From assembly GCA_030761205.1 (NCBI GenBank), contig JAULJL010000011.1, positions 15,490,501 through 15,554,500 on the forward strand: 64,000 nucleotides of DNA, in the 5' to 3' direction. The stretch is from Fremontodendron californicum (lineage: Eukaryota > Streptophyta > Magnoliopsida > Malvales > Malvaceae). The notes under the pieces are model-generated. The model was not told where the DNA came from. It worked only from the letters and a program-made list of their open reading frames with translations, and made no database searches. Both the position numbers and the translations under genes were made by a program. Positions 33,745-47,783 of the stretch are shown here, one piece after another (positions within the stretch are counted from its first letter, which is position 1; the number at the start of each line of letters is the position of its first letter).

Positions 33745-35230
33745 ATGGCAGCAGCTGACAACCAAACTCTCAAGGAGCTAGCCGGTCCAGAATTGGGTCA
33801 ATAACCATTATGCATTGAATATGCTAATCTTGAGGTAGCTTTTGAATTAAAATCTGGTTTGATTCATCTTCTCCCAACTTTTCACGGTTTTCCAAGAGAG
33901 TATCCAAATAAGCACCTCAAGGAATTCCATGTAGTTTGCTCAAGCATGAGACCAACAAGAGTCATGGAAGAGCAAGTTAAGTTGAGAGCCTTCCCATTCT
34001 CTCTTGCTGATTCAGCAAAGGAATGGCTCTACTATCTACCATCCGGGACCATCACTACAAGGAATGATATGAAGAAAGCATTCTTGGAAAGGTATTTCCC
34101 AACATCTAAGGCTGCCAACATTAGAAAAGAGATATGTGGGATTAGGCAATACAACAGAAAGTCCTTATATGAATATTGGGAGAGGTTCAAGAAACTTTGT
34201 GCATCATGTCCACACCATCAAATAAGTGAATAACTTCTCATCCAATACTTCTATGAAGGTCTCATGCCCATGGAGAGAAGTATGATAGATGCCGCTAGTG
34301 GGGGAGCTCTAGTTGATAAGACTCCCGGGGCTGCTAGAACTCTAATCTCCAATATGGCAGCCAATTCTCAATAATTCTCAATGAGACAAGATCCACCACC
34401 ACAACCCAAGAGAGTTAATGAGGTATGTATATCATCCCTTGAACAAAAATTTGATAAACTGACTTCTCTTGTTCAACAATTGGCTGTAGGTAATATATAG
34501 CAAATAAAGACTTGTGGCATATGTTCAAACATGGGTCACCAAACTGATATGTGTCCAACACTTCAAGAAGACACCAATGAACATGTCAATGCCGTGAGAG
34601 GATTTTAGAACCAACCAAGGAAAAATGATCCCTACTCAAACACTTACAATCTAGGATGGAGGGATCATCCAAACTTCAATTGTGGAGGGAACCAATCACA
34701 AGTTGTTCCTCCACCATTTGACAATAGGCCACCAGGTTTTCAGCAAAGAGTGCAACAACCATATCAAACCCAACAACAAGTGCCACCACAAAAAAAATTC
34801 AAGTAAGACTCTTGAAAATCTTGTCAAAACCCTTACTACTAATACAATTCAACTTCAACAGGAATCAAGGGAGACAAAGGTAAGTATCCGAAACTTAGAG
34901 GCTCAAATGGGGCAATTGGCAACAACCATGAGTCAAATGCAAGCAAGGGATTCTGGGAAATTACCTTCCCAAACCATAGTGAATCCAAGAGAGAATGCCC
35001 ATACCATAACTTTAAGAAGTGGGAAACAGCTAGGGACACCACAGAAGGATAATGCTCAAGGGGAGAACAACACCATAGCATCCTCTTCACATCCCAATGA
35101 GCCACTAAAAAAGGTAACTCCTAACCCATCTTTTCCTTCTTATATAACTCCTTCACCTTTTTCTATCAGGTTAACAAAGTCTAAGAAGGAGGAGCAAGAG
35201 AAGGAAATTTTGGAAACCTTTCGAAAGTAG
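33745..35230 (+). pseudogene. A gag remnant (copy 2)
   Basis: Same stops and A8 frameshift as 8246-9731. The gag core is 33859-34233, with Arg for Gly (FHGFPREYP). The knuckle reads CGICSNMGHQTDMC. The tail 34682-35230 reads as in copy 1. Confidence 0.82.
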
Positions 35231-38200
35231 AGGTGAACATTCATTTACTAGATGCTATCAAGCAAGTGCCAAGATATGCCAAGTTCCTAAAAGAGTTGTG
35301 CACATCTAAACGGAAGTTGAAAAGGAATAAAAAGGTAAGTGTGGGGGAGAATGTGTCAGCTGTTCTTCAAAAGAAACTCCCATCTAAATGCAAGGATCAA
35401 GATATGTTTACTATTCCTTGTAAGATAGGCAACACCAGGTTTGAGCATGCTATGCAAGATCTAGGGGCATCTATTAATGTCATGCCATATTCAATTTATG
35501 CTTCATTGAATCTAGGACTATTAGAGGAAATCGGTATTATAATACAATTTGCTAACCATTCCAACACTTACCAAAGAGGAGTTGTAGAAGTCGTTCTTGT
35601 CCAGGTTAATGATTTGGTTTTTTTCGCTGACTTTTATGTTATTGAGATGGAAGGTGAGATGCCTTCTAATCCCACACCTATTCTATTAGGGAGACCATTC
35701 TTGAAAACAGCAAGAACTAAAATAGATGTACATAATGGCACTTTAACTATGGAATTTGATATCATTGACTCACTAGTGCAGCAAGCCTATGAGCTAGATG
35801 GTGAAGATAGTTTGGAGATAGTCCTTAGCAAACATCTCAGAATGGGAAATGCTAAAGGGGAACTAGCCTTGAGTGACCATATAGAAGGGGCACTAGAATC
35901 TTTACACTCGCTGCCACCTAAAGATGCAAGGTTTGATGTTTCATTTATTGATTTGCCTTTATCTAAAGAGAAACTTCTACCTTCCATTTTGCAGGCACCA
36001 ACTTTAGAGTTGAAACCACTATCGGACCACTTGAAATATGTGTTCATTGGTGAAAATGACACACTATCGGTCATCATTGCCAAAGAGCTCATATCTTTGC
36101 AAGAAAAATGACTTATCTGGGTGCTTAGAGAGCATAAAACAATAATTGGTTGGTCAATTGCCGATATCAAGGGAATAAGCCCATCCATGTGCACGCACAG
36201 GATTTTGTTAGAGGAAGGGTCAAAACCACCAAGAGAGGCACAAAGAAGATTGAACCCTCCTATGATGGAGGTTGTGAAAAAAGAGATACTAAAGCTCCTA
36301 GATGTTGGAGTGATCTATCCTATCTCGGATAGCAAATGGGTGAGCCCGATCCAAGTGGTTCCAAAGAAATCAGGTGTAACGGTGGTAACAAATAATGAGA
36401 ATAAACTTGTTTCTACTAGGATTCAAATAGGGTGGCGAGTTTGTAAAGATTATCGAAAACTTAATTCCACAACTCGCAAAGACCACTTTCCTTTACCTTT
36501 TATTGATCAAATGCTTGAAAGGTTAGCTGGCCATTCTCATTATTGTTTTCTTGATGGTTTTTTAGGTTATAATCAGATTGCCATTGCTCCAGAGGACCAA
36601 GAGAAAACAACATTCACATGTCCATTTGGCACATTTGCATATCGGCGTATGCCATTTCGTCTTTGTAATGCACTAGCAACATTCCAAATGTGTATGGTTA
36701 GCATATTTTCAGATTATGTAGAGAACATCAAAGAAGTGTTTATGGATGATTTTAGTGTCTATGGTGATTCTTTTGATAGATGTCTAGAGAACCTTACACT
36801 TGTAATTGAAAGATGCATGAAAACTAACCTTGTTTTAAATTGGGAAAAATGTCACTTTTTGGTAGAATAAGGAATAGTTTTAGGCCATGTTATTTCTTTT
36901 AGAGGGATAGAGGTTGATAAATCTAAAATAGATATTATGCATTCCTTACCACCTCTCACAAATGTGAGAGAGGTTCGTTCTTTTCTTGGACATGCAGGTT
37001 TCTATAGGAGATTTATCAAAGACTTTTCAAAGATCACATTACCTCTTTGCAAGCTACTATAAAAAGATGTGGTTTTCCACTTTGATGATAAATGCAAATA
37101 GGCGTTTGAAACATTGAAGGGACTCTTAACATCAGCTCCTATCATGCAATCACCAGATTGGAATGTACCTTTTGAAATCATGTGTGATGCGAGTGACTAT
37201 GCCGTTGGAGTTGTTTTGGGCCAACGGGTTGGCAAAGCCCCACATGCCATTTATTATGCCTTCTGAACTCTTAATGATGCTCAATTAAACTATTCCACTA
37301 CTGAAAAAGAACTTTTGGCTGTTATATTTGCTTTAGAAAAATTTTGATCTTATTTAATTGGTACTAAAGTAATTGTATTTTTTGATCATGCAGCCCTTAG
37401 GTACTTACTCACTAAGAAGGAGGCCAAACCAAGGTTGATTAGATGGATACTTCTCTTACAAGAGTTTGATTTGGAGATAAAAGATAAGAGAGGTAGTGAC
37501 AACCTGGTTCCAGACCTCTTAGCCGTTTAGTTCATAAAGAGGATGCACTACCCTTGAATGAGAACTTTTCGGATAAGCAACTTCTTTTTATAAGTACAAC
37601 AACTCCTTGGTATGCCGATATTGTTAATTACTTAGTTACCAAGAAGTTGCCACAAGAGTTGACACAAGCTCAAAGAAATAAGATCAAGATTGATGCCAAA
37701 TACTACATATGGGATGATCCTCACCTTTGGAAGCATTGCTCCGATCAGATTATAAGAAGGTGTGTAATCGAATCTGAATTTCAATCTATTCTCACCTTTT
37801 GTCACTCTTATGCATGTGGAGGACACTTTGGATTCAAATGAACAGCCATGAAAGTTCTTGATTATGGATTTTATTGGCCTACTATGTTCAAAGATGCATA
37901 CCTCTTTTGCAAGTCATGTGATCGTTGCCAAAGTACAGGTAACTTAGGTGCTAGAAATCAAATGCCTCAAACTGCAATACTTATTGTTGAAATTTTTGAT
38001 GTATGGGGCATGGATTTCATGGGACCTTTTCCTTCTTCTTTTGGTAATCTTTATATTTTACTTGCCGTTGATTATGTTTCAAAGTAGGTGGAAGCAAAAT
38101 CCATTAGGACTAATGACTCTAAAGTTGTTTCAGATTTTGTCAAGACTAACATCTTTGCTAGGTTCGGAACACCAAAGGCCAGCGATAGAGGTACTCACTT

Positions 38201-38897
38201 TTGCAATAGGACTATGGAAGCACTTTTGAGGAAGTATAACATCACACACAAGGTCTCTACCTCATACCATCTTCAAACTAGTGGGCAAGCTAAAGTGTCA
38301 AACCGAGAAGTTAAGTCCATCCTTGAAAAGACAGTTAATCCAAATAGGAAGGATTGGAGTTCACGACTTGATGATGCACTTTGGGCTTATAGGACAGCAT
38401 ATAAGACACCCATTGGTATGTCTCCTTATCGACTTGTTTATGGTAAGCCTTGTCATTTTCCAGTTGAATTAGAACATATGGCATATTGGGCTATCAAACA
38501 ATGCAACATGGAGATGGATGAGGCAGGTAAGCAAAGAAAACTAGACCTACAAGAATTAGAGGAGATAATGAATGATGCCTCTGAGAATTCTAGAATTTGC
38601 AAGGAAAAGACTAAGGCATTCCCTGACAAGATGATATCAAGAAAGGAATTTTTTGTTGGACAAAAAGTTCTTCTCTTCCATTCACGCCTTGAGTTATTTC
38701 CAAGTAAATTACGTTCTCGTTGGGTTGGACCTTTTGTTATTACTAATGTGTTTACTCATGGTGCAGTTGAAATCCAAAGCCCAAAAACAGATAAGGCATT
38801 CAAAGTGAATGGTCATCAATTAAAGCCTTACTATGCGAACTTTCCAATACAAGATGTGGAGGAGTTACCACTCTGTGAGCCAAATTATGTTGAATAA
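35231..38897 (+). pseudogene. A pol remnant (copy 2)
   Basis: Protease/linker frame 35233-36111 is 292 codons, against 317 in copy 1, because 75 bp between two TTGAT repeats are gone (junction near 35756-35760). The QDLGASINVMPYS loop remains. RT 36121-36870 has VCKDYRKLN and FMDD. RNase H stops and the 1-nt deletion before integrase are shared with copy 1. Integrase 38088-38897 is open to its end, with GGA where copy 1 has TGA, and shows the C-terminal part LRSRWVGPFVITNVFTHGAV. The catalytic Glu is Lys here too (GQAKVSNRE). Confidence 0.87.
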
Positions 38898-40505
38898 TAA
38901 TGGCATGGGTCTAAGTCAGGCTGAGGACAATATACCAAGCACTTCTTGGGAGGCAATCCAAAAGGATAGAGAGCATCTATTATAATCAGATTTGCATATT
39001 CCTTACTCTCCATCATTTTATCTTTTATTTTTTTTATTTTGTTTTGTTTAGTAGTTCTTTTCTCTTACATATAATTCTTACATTGGGGGATAATAGTATT
39101 ACATTGAGGACAATGTAAAAATAAAGTGTGGGGGGAAGAATTTAGGATTTTATTTAGAGTGTCTTGTTTTTTAGTCTTTTTATGTTGTTTTGAGTGTGTT
39201 TTAGTTACTTTCAATACTATGATGAGATATGAATTGCATAAGTCTAAAACTAATTTATTAGGGAGACGATTTTCATGAGAATTGAGCTTGATATCATTTT
39301 TTTTATGAGCCAATGTTAAGATGATATGTTGATTGGGAAAGAACCATGTTTAGACTTAAATCTGACTTGTATAATCATTCTTGTGAGTTTTTGAGCCTAT
39401 ATGATTGATGTATTATACATATCAATCTAATTTCTTTCTTGAGTGCTCTTATGATTACAAGATTCTCTAGATCTTGCTTTAAACCTTGTTGAGACTATAT
39501 TGATGCATGTGACAACATGAACATGATAGAGGCATTAGGATTTTCAACTAAGGGCCAAACAGCCATCTCTTATTGATGTTCCAAGAGAACATCCCCCTTA
39601 GTGAACCAATTTGAGCCTACATTGAATAAGCTATTTCTTTGGTAACCATAAATTGTGCCTAACCCAAATATACTTATTTATATCTTTACACTTGTTCTAA
39701 AGATGAATTAGCATATTTTGAGACATATTTCAAAGACAAGGAAGATCTATTGAAAATTTGGGTTAGAAACAAGAAATAAGTGTGGGGAAAAAGAAAAGAA
39801 AAGTCAAGAGAAAAATAAAAAGAAAGGGAATATTGCCAAATACATTCCTAAGTGAAAAAAAAAATATGAATCATCTATTGAACTTGTGGGAAAAGAAAAA
39901 GATGTTACAAAGTTGTTTAGAATGAAGAAAGCCCAACATGAATATTCGGCCTATGTGATTATGTACTTGTAAAGAGTTTTGAGAAGTTTTTTTGTATGAA
40001 TCTTATTATGTCTCTAAACTCTATAAAATCTTTGGAACTTTTCTAATATCCTTTATCTTTTATTCTTTAGCCACATTATTACCCCTTGGCCCCATTATAA
40101 CCTTGCATAAAGACCTCTTAATTCATGAAGTTGCATGATCTAAGTAGTGGAGAATAGGTCAACAAGCAAGCATATGAAACTGTTTTCATGAGATTGATTG
40201 AGTGTAAACACTTCACCACTACTTTAAAGAGTGAAAATCATGAGGGTATCCCATGTGAGAAGTTGAGATTAAGTTTGAACATGCACTATTTTGATTGAGA
40301 TATGTTATGTTAATTTTAGCTTAACTCAAACCATTTACTATCAAGCATGATTTTTTGTGAAACTCTTTAAGCCATTGATTAGTTTATAAGACTTATCCAA
40401 TGATTGTCTCTAATTTGTATTGAAAGATGATTAGATTAGGTTTTATTACTTTGTCTCTATATAATTTTGCTTGAGGACTAGCAAAATATTAAGTGTGGGG
40501 GAGTT
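38898..40505 (+). other. A 3' untranslated region (copy 2)
   Basis: Equivalent of 13473-15079. The perfect TTACATTG/CAATGTAA hairpin (about 39099-39118), the internal G-rich tract and the polypurine tract before 40506 are conserved. No real ORF. Confidence 0.75.
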
Positions 40506-42321
40506 TGATAAGTGCTTAATTTCATGCATTTTCCTATTGAATTTCCTTATACTTTGTGTTTTGATTCTTAATTTTCTTGATATTTTACTAGGTTTTTATG
40601 CTTTGTAGGTATTTTGGAAGAGATGAAGTCAAAACATGTCAATTAGGATGTTAAAGAGCTTAAAAATCACAATCACAAGATAGAAAAAGACTTGGGAGTC
40701 AAAAAGATCAAATTCTTGGTGCAAAGCAAGAAGACAGATTTGACCTCTGGATCTTGTTGCAAAGAAAACATGATGTTAGAATCTTTATTCGAAGAAACTT
40801 TCTTCTTGACTTTTGAATACCACTTGATTACCTTCCAACGGTTGGTCATGGGCCTAAATCGGATAAGAAATGGTCATCCAAATTGGCATTGGAATATCTC
40901 TCTAAACAACCCCAGTGGCAGAAAAAACCCTAGCCGCAAATCACATTTTTTTCTTAATACCCTAGCTGACATTTATGTTTATCCTTGTCAAAGAAGGATT
41001 AGTGGCTATCAACTTGTATTAATTGTATTAATTGCAAGAATCTTTCCTTAAAGCTAATCCTAGTCAAAGTAGGAGAATTAAATTAGCCAAGACTTTCCTT
41101 CCTTACACTTACTTTGGCTGCAAGTTTGTAATCTCTCCTCATTAAAGAGTACTTTGACTAAGACTTTCCTACTTTTTTAAAACCTTGGCTGCCAAGTATT
41201 CCTTCTTTCCTTAAAACACAAAAGTCAGCCACCTTTCTTTAACTTTAGCCACAAGTCAACATTTATTGAAGGGAGAGAGCTGAAATTCACTTGTTTGATG
41301 CCCTAGCTATTGCCTATAAATAGAGATCAAGGGGGCAAACGAAATTTACACTTCTCCAAGCATCAAAGTTCTGATTTCTTCTTTGTTTCTTTGTTTTGAG
41401 AGAGCAAGAGGCTGGATAATTAATATTCTTCTTCTTTTTCTTTCTTTCTTTTATTTTCTTCTTAGATTCTCTTTAATTTTATGTTTATGTTTACACTGCC
41501 TATGCTAGACTAAACTTTTATTTGGTTAAAGGTGATTTCAAAGCCCTAGACATGTTATGTAATTAATTTTCAGAATCTATCTATCATTGTTTTCTATCAA
41601 AGTTGCTTATGTTCTTCCATTAAAATTGTTCATGATGATGTTTTGATTTGTTTAGGTGGCTAACTAGATAAATCTTGATAATTGTCTAATGCTAGTTTAG
41701 GAGTCCTGATCCGTATAATTATCTTGATTTTCCTATTCATAAGTAGCAATTTAGGATTAATGATTATGGTCAAGTTTTCAATAATTGCAAAGTGGAACAT
41801 AACCTAAGTTTAACAATCTGAGCTTATGTGTTTGTTGCTTAGATCAACCTATCTTTCTCATCATAAAGATGTTATTAAATTGAACTTGGAGAGCTTATTC
41901 TAGGTTGTTTCATAGTTAGAGATTAAATAAAGAGCTTGTTCTATTTAACGACGAACTAAGGAAAGATTGGGATAACAGAACTTGTTGTTATCTACGGTTG
42001 TTAACTTTGATAGTTAATTGATGTTGATAGATATGAAATTGATTCTTAATGATGTCTAGTGGTGGAGAATGAAACCTTAACCATATTTCTCATATTTGAT
42101 TCTTCTTAATTACTTGTTTTCTCATTCTTATTGTTAACTTTAGTTTAAATCTGATCTCAAAATCCCTTTTACTTTTGTTTACTTGTTTTTAAGTGATAAA
42201 ATATTAACTTATAAACTAAAACCCAATCCCTGAGGACTCGACCCTTGCTAATCACTATACTCTAGAACTGGTTCTTTTTTAAGTGCAAGGTTAAATAAGA
42301 TACACTCTTTTGGGTGCATCA
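40506..42321 (+). repeat. A 3' LTR (copy 2)
   Basis: TGATAAGTGC to GGGTGCATCA with the TATA box near 41314. The open frame at 40692-41051 lies in U3 and has no domain. Confidence 0.87.
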
Positions 42322-42827
42322 TTTTGTTTGGCGATCAACAATCACCCAAATGCTACCAGACTACGTTCTTGGCAATCCCGAAACGAAATCCATAGCAATA
42401 TCTTCCCACTTCCATTAAGGAATAGGTAGGGGGTTCAACTTCCCTAAAGGTTTTTGATGCTCGGCTTGAATTTGTTGGCATACCGAACATATAGAAACTT
42501 ACTCAGCTATGTCCCATTTTATACCTTGCCTCCAATAGTGTTCTCTTAAGGTTCGATAGATATTCACACTACCGGGATGTAATGCGTATGGTGCACTATG
42601 AGCTTCCTCCAAAATCATCTTCCGGAGTTCTTCATCCTGAGGCACACAAAGCCTATTTCTTATTATTAGTACATCATTATCCTTCATTTGAAAGTCAGTC
42701 CTCACACCATCCCTTACTTCCTGCTTTAACTTTACCAACATAGGGTCATTATTCTGTGCTTCACGTATCCTATCAATATGAATCGGTTTAACCTTCAAGT
42801 GGCTACTAGGACATCATTCTCATCAAT
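42322..42827 (-). pseudogene. C integrase fragment (copy 2)
   Basis: Frame 42798-42499 is longer than in copy 1 because the codon at 42754-42756 is CAG, not TAG. It reads HIDRIREAQNNDPMLVKLKQ and the HHCC zinc-finger start. It is truncated by element A at 42322. Confidence 0.75.
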
Positions 42828-44087
42828 CATCAATGCCAACGGTAAAGACTTCAACTCATTTCGTAAAGGTTTTTGAATCGCTCGGATATGAGCAAGAGAA
42901 CTAAAAGACTTTCGACTAAGAGCATCGACCACTACATTGGCCTTCCTGGTTGGTAGTCAATCACACAGTCATAATCGTTTATCAATTCCAACCATCTCCT
43001 TTTCCTCAAATTCAGTTCCTTCTGATCCATCAGATATTTCAGTCTCTTATGATTAGTGTAGATTGTACATTTTTTTCCAAACAAATAATGCCTCCAAATT
43101 TTCAGTGCAAACACCACTGCCGCCAACTCTAGATCACGAGTGGGATAGTTCTGCTCATGCTGTTTCAGTTGCCGAGAAGCATAAGCTATCATCACGTTCC
43201 CATGTTGCATCAAAACGCAACCCAAACCTCGTCTCAAAGCATCACTGTATACCACAAAGCTTCCAGTCCCTGATAGTAGCGTAAGAACTGGTGCTATGGT
43301 CAATCTACACTTGAGCTTTTGGAAACCTTGCTCACATTCATCAGTTCACTCAAACTTAGCATGATCCCGTGTTAGCTTCGACAGAGGGAAGGCAATCATG
43401 GAAAATCCTTCCACGAATCTTTGATAGTGTCCTGCCAATCCGAGAAAGCTTCTAACTTCTGTGACATTCGTGGGTCTTTCCCAAGCAACTACAGCTTCTA
43501 TCTTTTTTAGATCCACAAAGATCCCTTCCTTAGATACCACGTGACCAAGGAATGCTACTTTGTCCAGCCATAATTCACACTTGGAAAATTTAGCATAAAG
43601 TTGTTTTTCACGCATAGTCTACAGCACCGTTCTTAAATGGCTTACATAATCATCCTCATTTCTGGAATAAACTAGGATGTCATCGATGAACATAATGACA
43701 AACTTATCTGAGTACGGTCAAAACACCCTATTCATCAAATCCATAAAGACTGTAGGTGCGTTAGTTAACCCAAAAGGCATAACTAAGAATTCATAATGAC
43801 CATATCGAGTTCTAAAAGCAGTCTTTGGAATATTAGATTCTTTGATCTTCAATTGATGATAACCCGACCTTAGGTCCATTTTGGAGAATACACTTGCACC
43901 TTGCAACTGATCAAACAAGTCATCAATCCTTGGCAACGAATACTTGTTCTTAATGGTGTCCTTGTTCAGTTGCCGGTAGTTGATGCACAACCGTAAAGAT
44001 CCATCCTTTTTCTTTACAAACAAAACTGGTGCTCCCCACGGTGAGGCACTAGGCTGAATGAAACCTCTTCAACTAGATCTTGCAACT
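42828..44087 (-). pseudogene. C reverse transcriptase and RNase H remnant (copy 2)
   Basis: RT 44023-43718 retains SLPRIDDLFDQL; the FIDDILVYS motif lies near 43665-43690. The RNase H-containing frame is split by TGA at 43346-43348, where copy 1 has TGG (family FEWTDECEQGF), so this nonsense change arose after the duplication. RNase H motifs are at 43303-42932. Confidence 0.83.
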
Positions 44088-44812
44088 GTACTTACAATTC
44101 CATTAGCTCCGAGGCTGCCATTCTATAGGGTGCCTGAGAAATAGGAGCACTATCAGGGATTAAGTCGATACTGAACTCCAATTCCCTGTCAGGAGGTAAA
44201 CCGATCAAATCTTTAGGAAAGATCTCAGGAAACTCTTTGACCACAGGTATGGTTTCCAACTTTGCCTCATGTATGTCCTTGTTAATCACATAAGCAAGGT
44301 AAGTAGAATACCCTTTCTGCAAGCATCTATTGGCTGCCATCGTAGAGATAAGGCAAGAAGGTAAAACTTTTCTTTCTCCTTGAAAGGTGAACTCCAAGTC
44401 TCCCAACTTCTTAAAAGTCACAGTTTTGGGAACGCAATCTATCACTGCATTATGCTTAGACAACCAATCCATTTCCAGAATCACATCAAAATCATACATT
44501 CCTAATGGAAACAGATCAACTGGTAATTCATGCTCCTGAACCATAACGATACAACCCGGATAAACCACATCAATCTTCAAAGTTTCACCCACTGGGGTAC
44601 TAACAAACCATAGGAATGTCTAACCTCCTAGACTCTCTATCCAAATGCATGACATATGAATTAGCAATGAAAGAATAAGTTGCACCTGTATCTATTAATA
44701 TTCTAGCATCTACCTTAGAAACTGAGAGAATACCTGTAACCACTTTAGGAGTAGCCAGAGCCTTCTGTTGGGTCATAGCATAAATTCTAGCTGCAGTTCG
44801 GTGCCTGCCAGG
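44088..44812 (-). pseudogene. C protease remnant (copy 2)
   Basis: DTG at 44684-44692, the same frameshift near 44607, and frame 44592-44092 identical in translation to copy 1. Confidence 0.78.
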
Positions 44813-46087
44813 CTATCCACTCTGTCGAGGACCAGTAGATGAACCAACTCGAGATTTTGCCCCATTTCTATCTCTAACTGCTGTTCATTGAGGTTTTGCA
44901 GTAGGTTGGGTCCTTTCCCTTTGACCCACTGATAACTGACTGATAGCTCCTTTGTTCCCCAGCTTGGGACAATCCCGTTTCATATGTCCCGGTTTTTTGC
45001 AGTGAAAACATACACCTTGTAGTCTCCAACATTCACCATGATGATTCTTCCCATAGCGGGGACACTGAGAATAAATCGAGGTCCGAGAACCTCTTGACCT
45101 CCTAGGCAACGATCTAGTCTACTGTTGAGGTCCGGTGGTAGGTCTACTAGAAGCACCACTAAAAGGTTTTCTATCCGATCCCCCTTGGAATCTTGAGGGT
45201 TTGTAACTACTGGTACTGCTCTCTAAATAGCTTTTCTTAAGCCTCACGTCCTCACTGGAGGACTTTCCTTTTCTTTTTCTGAACTTCTCTTCTATGCCTT
45301 TCATTTCTTTCAGATTCTGTTCAGCTTTGATTGCCATGTTGACCCATTTATTAAAGTCATCTGTATCCAAGGTCGTCAGCCTATCCCGAATACTAACATG
45401 TAGCCCATCGTGAAATTTCTTGCATCTGTCAACATTGTTGGCTACTATCGATGGAGCAAATTCTGATAGCTCGCTGAATTTTTGCTCATACTCTGCTACT
45501 GACATACTACCCTGCTTTAGATTCATAAACTCAGTCCATTTCTTTTCTTGCAAAGATCGAGAATAGTATTTTACCTCAAACTCTCTTCGAAAGTCTGCCC
45601 AGGTTATGGAAGGATGTCCAACATACCTTTGCACTGTAGTTTTCCACCATGTGTGTGCATGATCTTCCAAGAATTGCACCGCACATGGTAACCTCATGGG
45701 CTCAGGAATCTGAAGAGTAATGAAAGTAGTCTCAATTTTCTGTAGCCATATCCAAGCTAAGTCTGATTCCAAAGATCCCATAAAAATCTTGCAACCCATA
45801 TTCTTCATGTCTTTACAGTAATCAACTATCCCCTTTTCAACAGGGGCAGTCAAAGTGGGCATCACTCTTGCCAAGGTCGCAACTACCTCAGCTAAATTAA
45901 AGTCAGCTACTAGGGGTGCCGTTGGGGGTGCAGCAATAGAAGATGAACCAGCAGCTGAAGCTTGTGCTTTAACCTGCTCATCAACATTCTCATTTCTATT
46001 TCTATTCCTATCTTGGGGTAGGGGATTGATTCTGGGCCTTCCTCTTCGACGTATAGCATTGTGTCTGATTTCCTGCACAAGTGACAA
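44813..46087 (-). pseudogene. C gag remnant (copy 2; best preserved)
   Basis: Frame 46087-45119 is 322 codons from MSLVQEIRHNA through the basic N-terminus (RRRGRPRINP) and the whole capsid domain, uninterrupted up to the TAG before the zinc-knuckle section. That section (45109-44885) has CFHCKKPGHMKRDC and then a copy-specific TGA at 44885-44887 where copy 1 has CGA, a CpG transition. This capsid frame could still be translated, but pol is dead. Confidence 0.83.
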
Positions 46088-46139
46088 TCTTTTAATACTT
46101 CAACAAACAATTCCTAAGTCTACAGGACCTATATCCTAT

Positions 46140-46151
46140 GCTCTGATACAA
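46140..46151 (-). other. C primer-binding site, initiator tRNA-Met type (copy 2)
   Basis: Same degenerate TTGTATCAGAGC as in copy 1. Confidence 0.75.
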
Positions 46152-46154
46152 AGT

Positions 46155-47783
46155 TGTGACACCCTGTCTGGATAATCTACCTAAAATCCGACAGAGTTTC
46201 CTTTCTATCTTAACTATAACCATCCTGCAAATGACATTCAGTATATCCTCAGCAAGCAATATTTCTCAATACAGTTTATCACATTTTTACATGCATATTT
46301 AAATATTATCCATGATCAATCTATATTCAAGTCAATACATATTGATTCATTGTCTCATAACTTCAAATATATACAATTTATCTAAAAGTAAATCTATCTC
46401 AAAAAGGTTTACTAGATAAAAGACATCAAAAGAAACAAGACTTCTAGAGAGGTTTAAGTATGATGCCCACCACGTCAAAACACTATTAGAAGCGGAGAGT
46501 GGAGGAAGGCAACAATACCGACACCTAAACTATAACCTAAAAATGAGAAACATAAAAAGGTGAGATATATGAATATCTCAGTGAGTAGACAACTTTTAAA
46601 ACATTTGAAAACTATGACGACAACTTTTAAAACATAATAAACATTTCCAAAATAAATAATAGTAAAACTATAATGAATAATTCAAAGATATAGCGAAGTT
46701 TTTAAATGTATAACAGTATTATAATAACAAATCCATAAAAAAAATTTGTAGAGTAAATCAAGTTACGTATAATTGGGCTCCAATTTACTGTCATGCATAA
46801 GATTTATCCATACATCCATGTAATAACCAGGTAATATCTATTTAGGCATACTAGTAGCCGGCTCCAAAGGCCAATATCACCATAGGATGCCCCAAAGGCA
46901 TATGTGTCGCTATGATGTGCCCCCAAAAGGATAATATAACGGGATAGGGACTCTGGAGATGGCTCCTACCACAAAGGCGTAGCACGTAGCTCCCGTATAT
47001 CGATCAAGGGTATAATCTCATACATTAAGTCAGGTGGAGCAAAAACCATGTATGTCAAAATCTATGTATAATCATATTTTATAAATCATCCAACTTGATG
47101 ATATAATATTTCTTGAAATACATGCACATTAATAACAAAATCAATTCATATGTTTATATATCGCATATGTCTTTAATACGTAAAATAAATATCATGCTAA
47201 ATAAATTATAATTATAATTAAAGAAACTCCAAATAGCTATAGTTATAGTCTACTCACAATCCTTGAAATGATCTCCTTATACGCCTCGGCCTGTAACCTT
47301 GGGATCCTCGAGTGGCGTTGGATCTACGTGGAATAGAGATTAATGATAGTTGGTATTTATACATGCTCAAAGCATTATGCAATTATGAATGCAGCTTAAG
47401 TCCCATTAATCTACCCCAAAGTCAATACTAATTTCTCATACTCAAAACAACATATCCTTAATTTTTAATCACTTCCATAATCATTTTCTCCATAATTCAA
47501 CTCCATATTCATGTCCTTATCAAATTCCTTTCTAGTACTCCATGCCTTAGAGATTTCCATAATACATAATCATCATTTAGTACTATATTTCTCTTAAGCA
47601 ATGAATTCCTTACTGTCAAACTAGATTAGAAAAATTATAACTTGAGTTTGGTAAGGAATTTTGTAGTGATTCCAATTGGTTTATCTCAGCCAATAAGTCT
47701 AATTTATGAATAAAATAACTAACGTATACAATTAAAACAAAATCTTGATCAAGTTTGATAAATCCCGAAACTATGCAAAAACA
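46155..47783 (-). repeat. C 5' LTR, truncated (copy 2)
   Basis: Matches 20728-22355, then stops in the middle of the LTR. No coding region. Confidence 0.75.

Larger units (their letters stand above)
33333..42321 (+). mobile_element. Element A, Athila-like (copy 2)
   Basis: Same layout as 7834-16894: LTR end 33333-33522, primer site 33529-33546, gag, pol, 3' region, 3' LTR 40506-42321. It is shorter by a 75-bp deletion but has a longer open integrase frame. Confidence 0.85.
25499..47783. repeat. Tandem duplication, copy 2 (truncated on the right)
   Basis: Equivalent to 1-22355. The match ends inside the C 5' LTR: copy 1 continues AAAACAAGCTTCATG, copy 2 AAAACAGGGGTCAAAAG. So the right border of copy 2 is a rearrangement or a later insertion, not an LTR end. 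Differences from copy 1 include a 75-bp in-frame deletion in A protease/linker, TGA versus GGA in A integrase, and three separate nonsense changes in C. Confidence 0.93.
42322..47783 (-). mobile_element. Element C, integrase start to broken 5' LTR (copy 2)
   Basis: Same order as 16895-22355. The 5' LTR (46155-47783) is cut after about 1.63 kb of its 3.5 kb, where copy 2 joins unrelated sequence. Confidence 0.83.
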
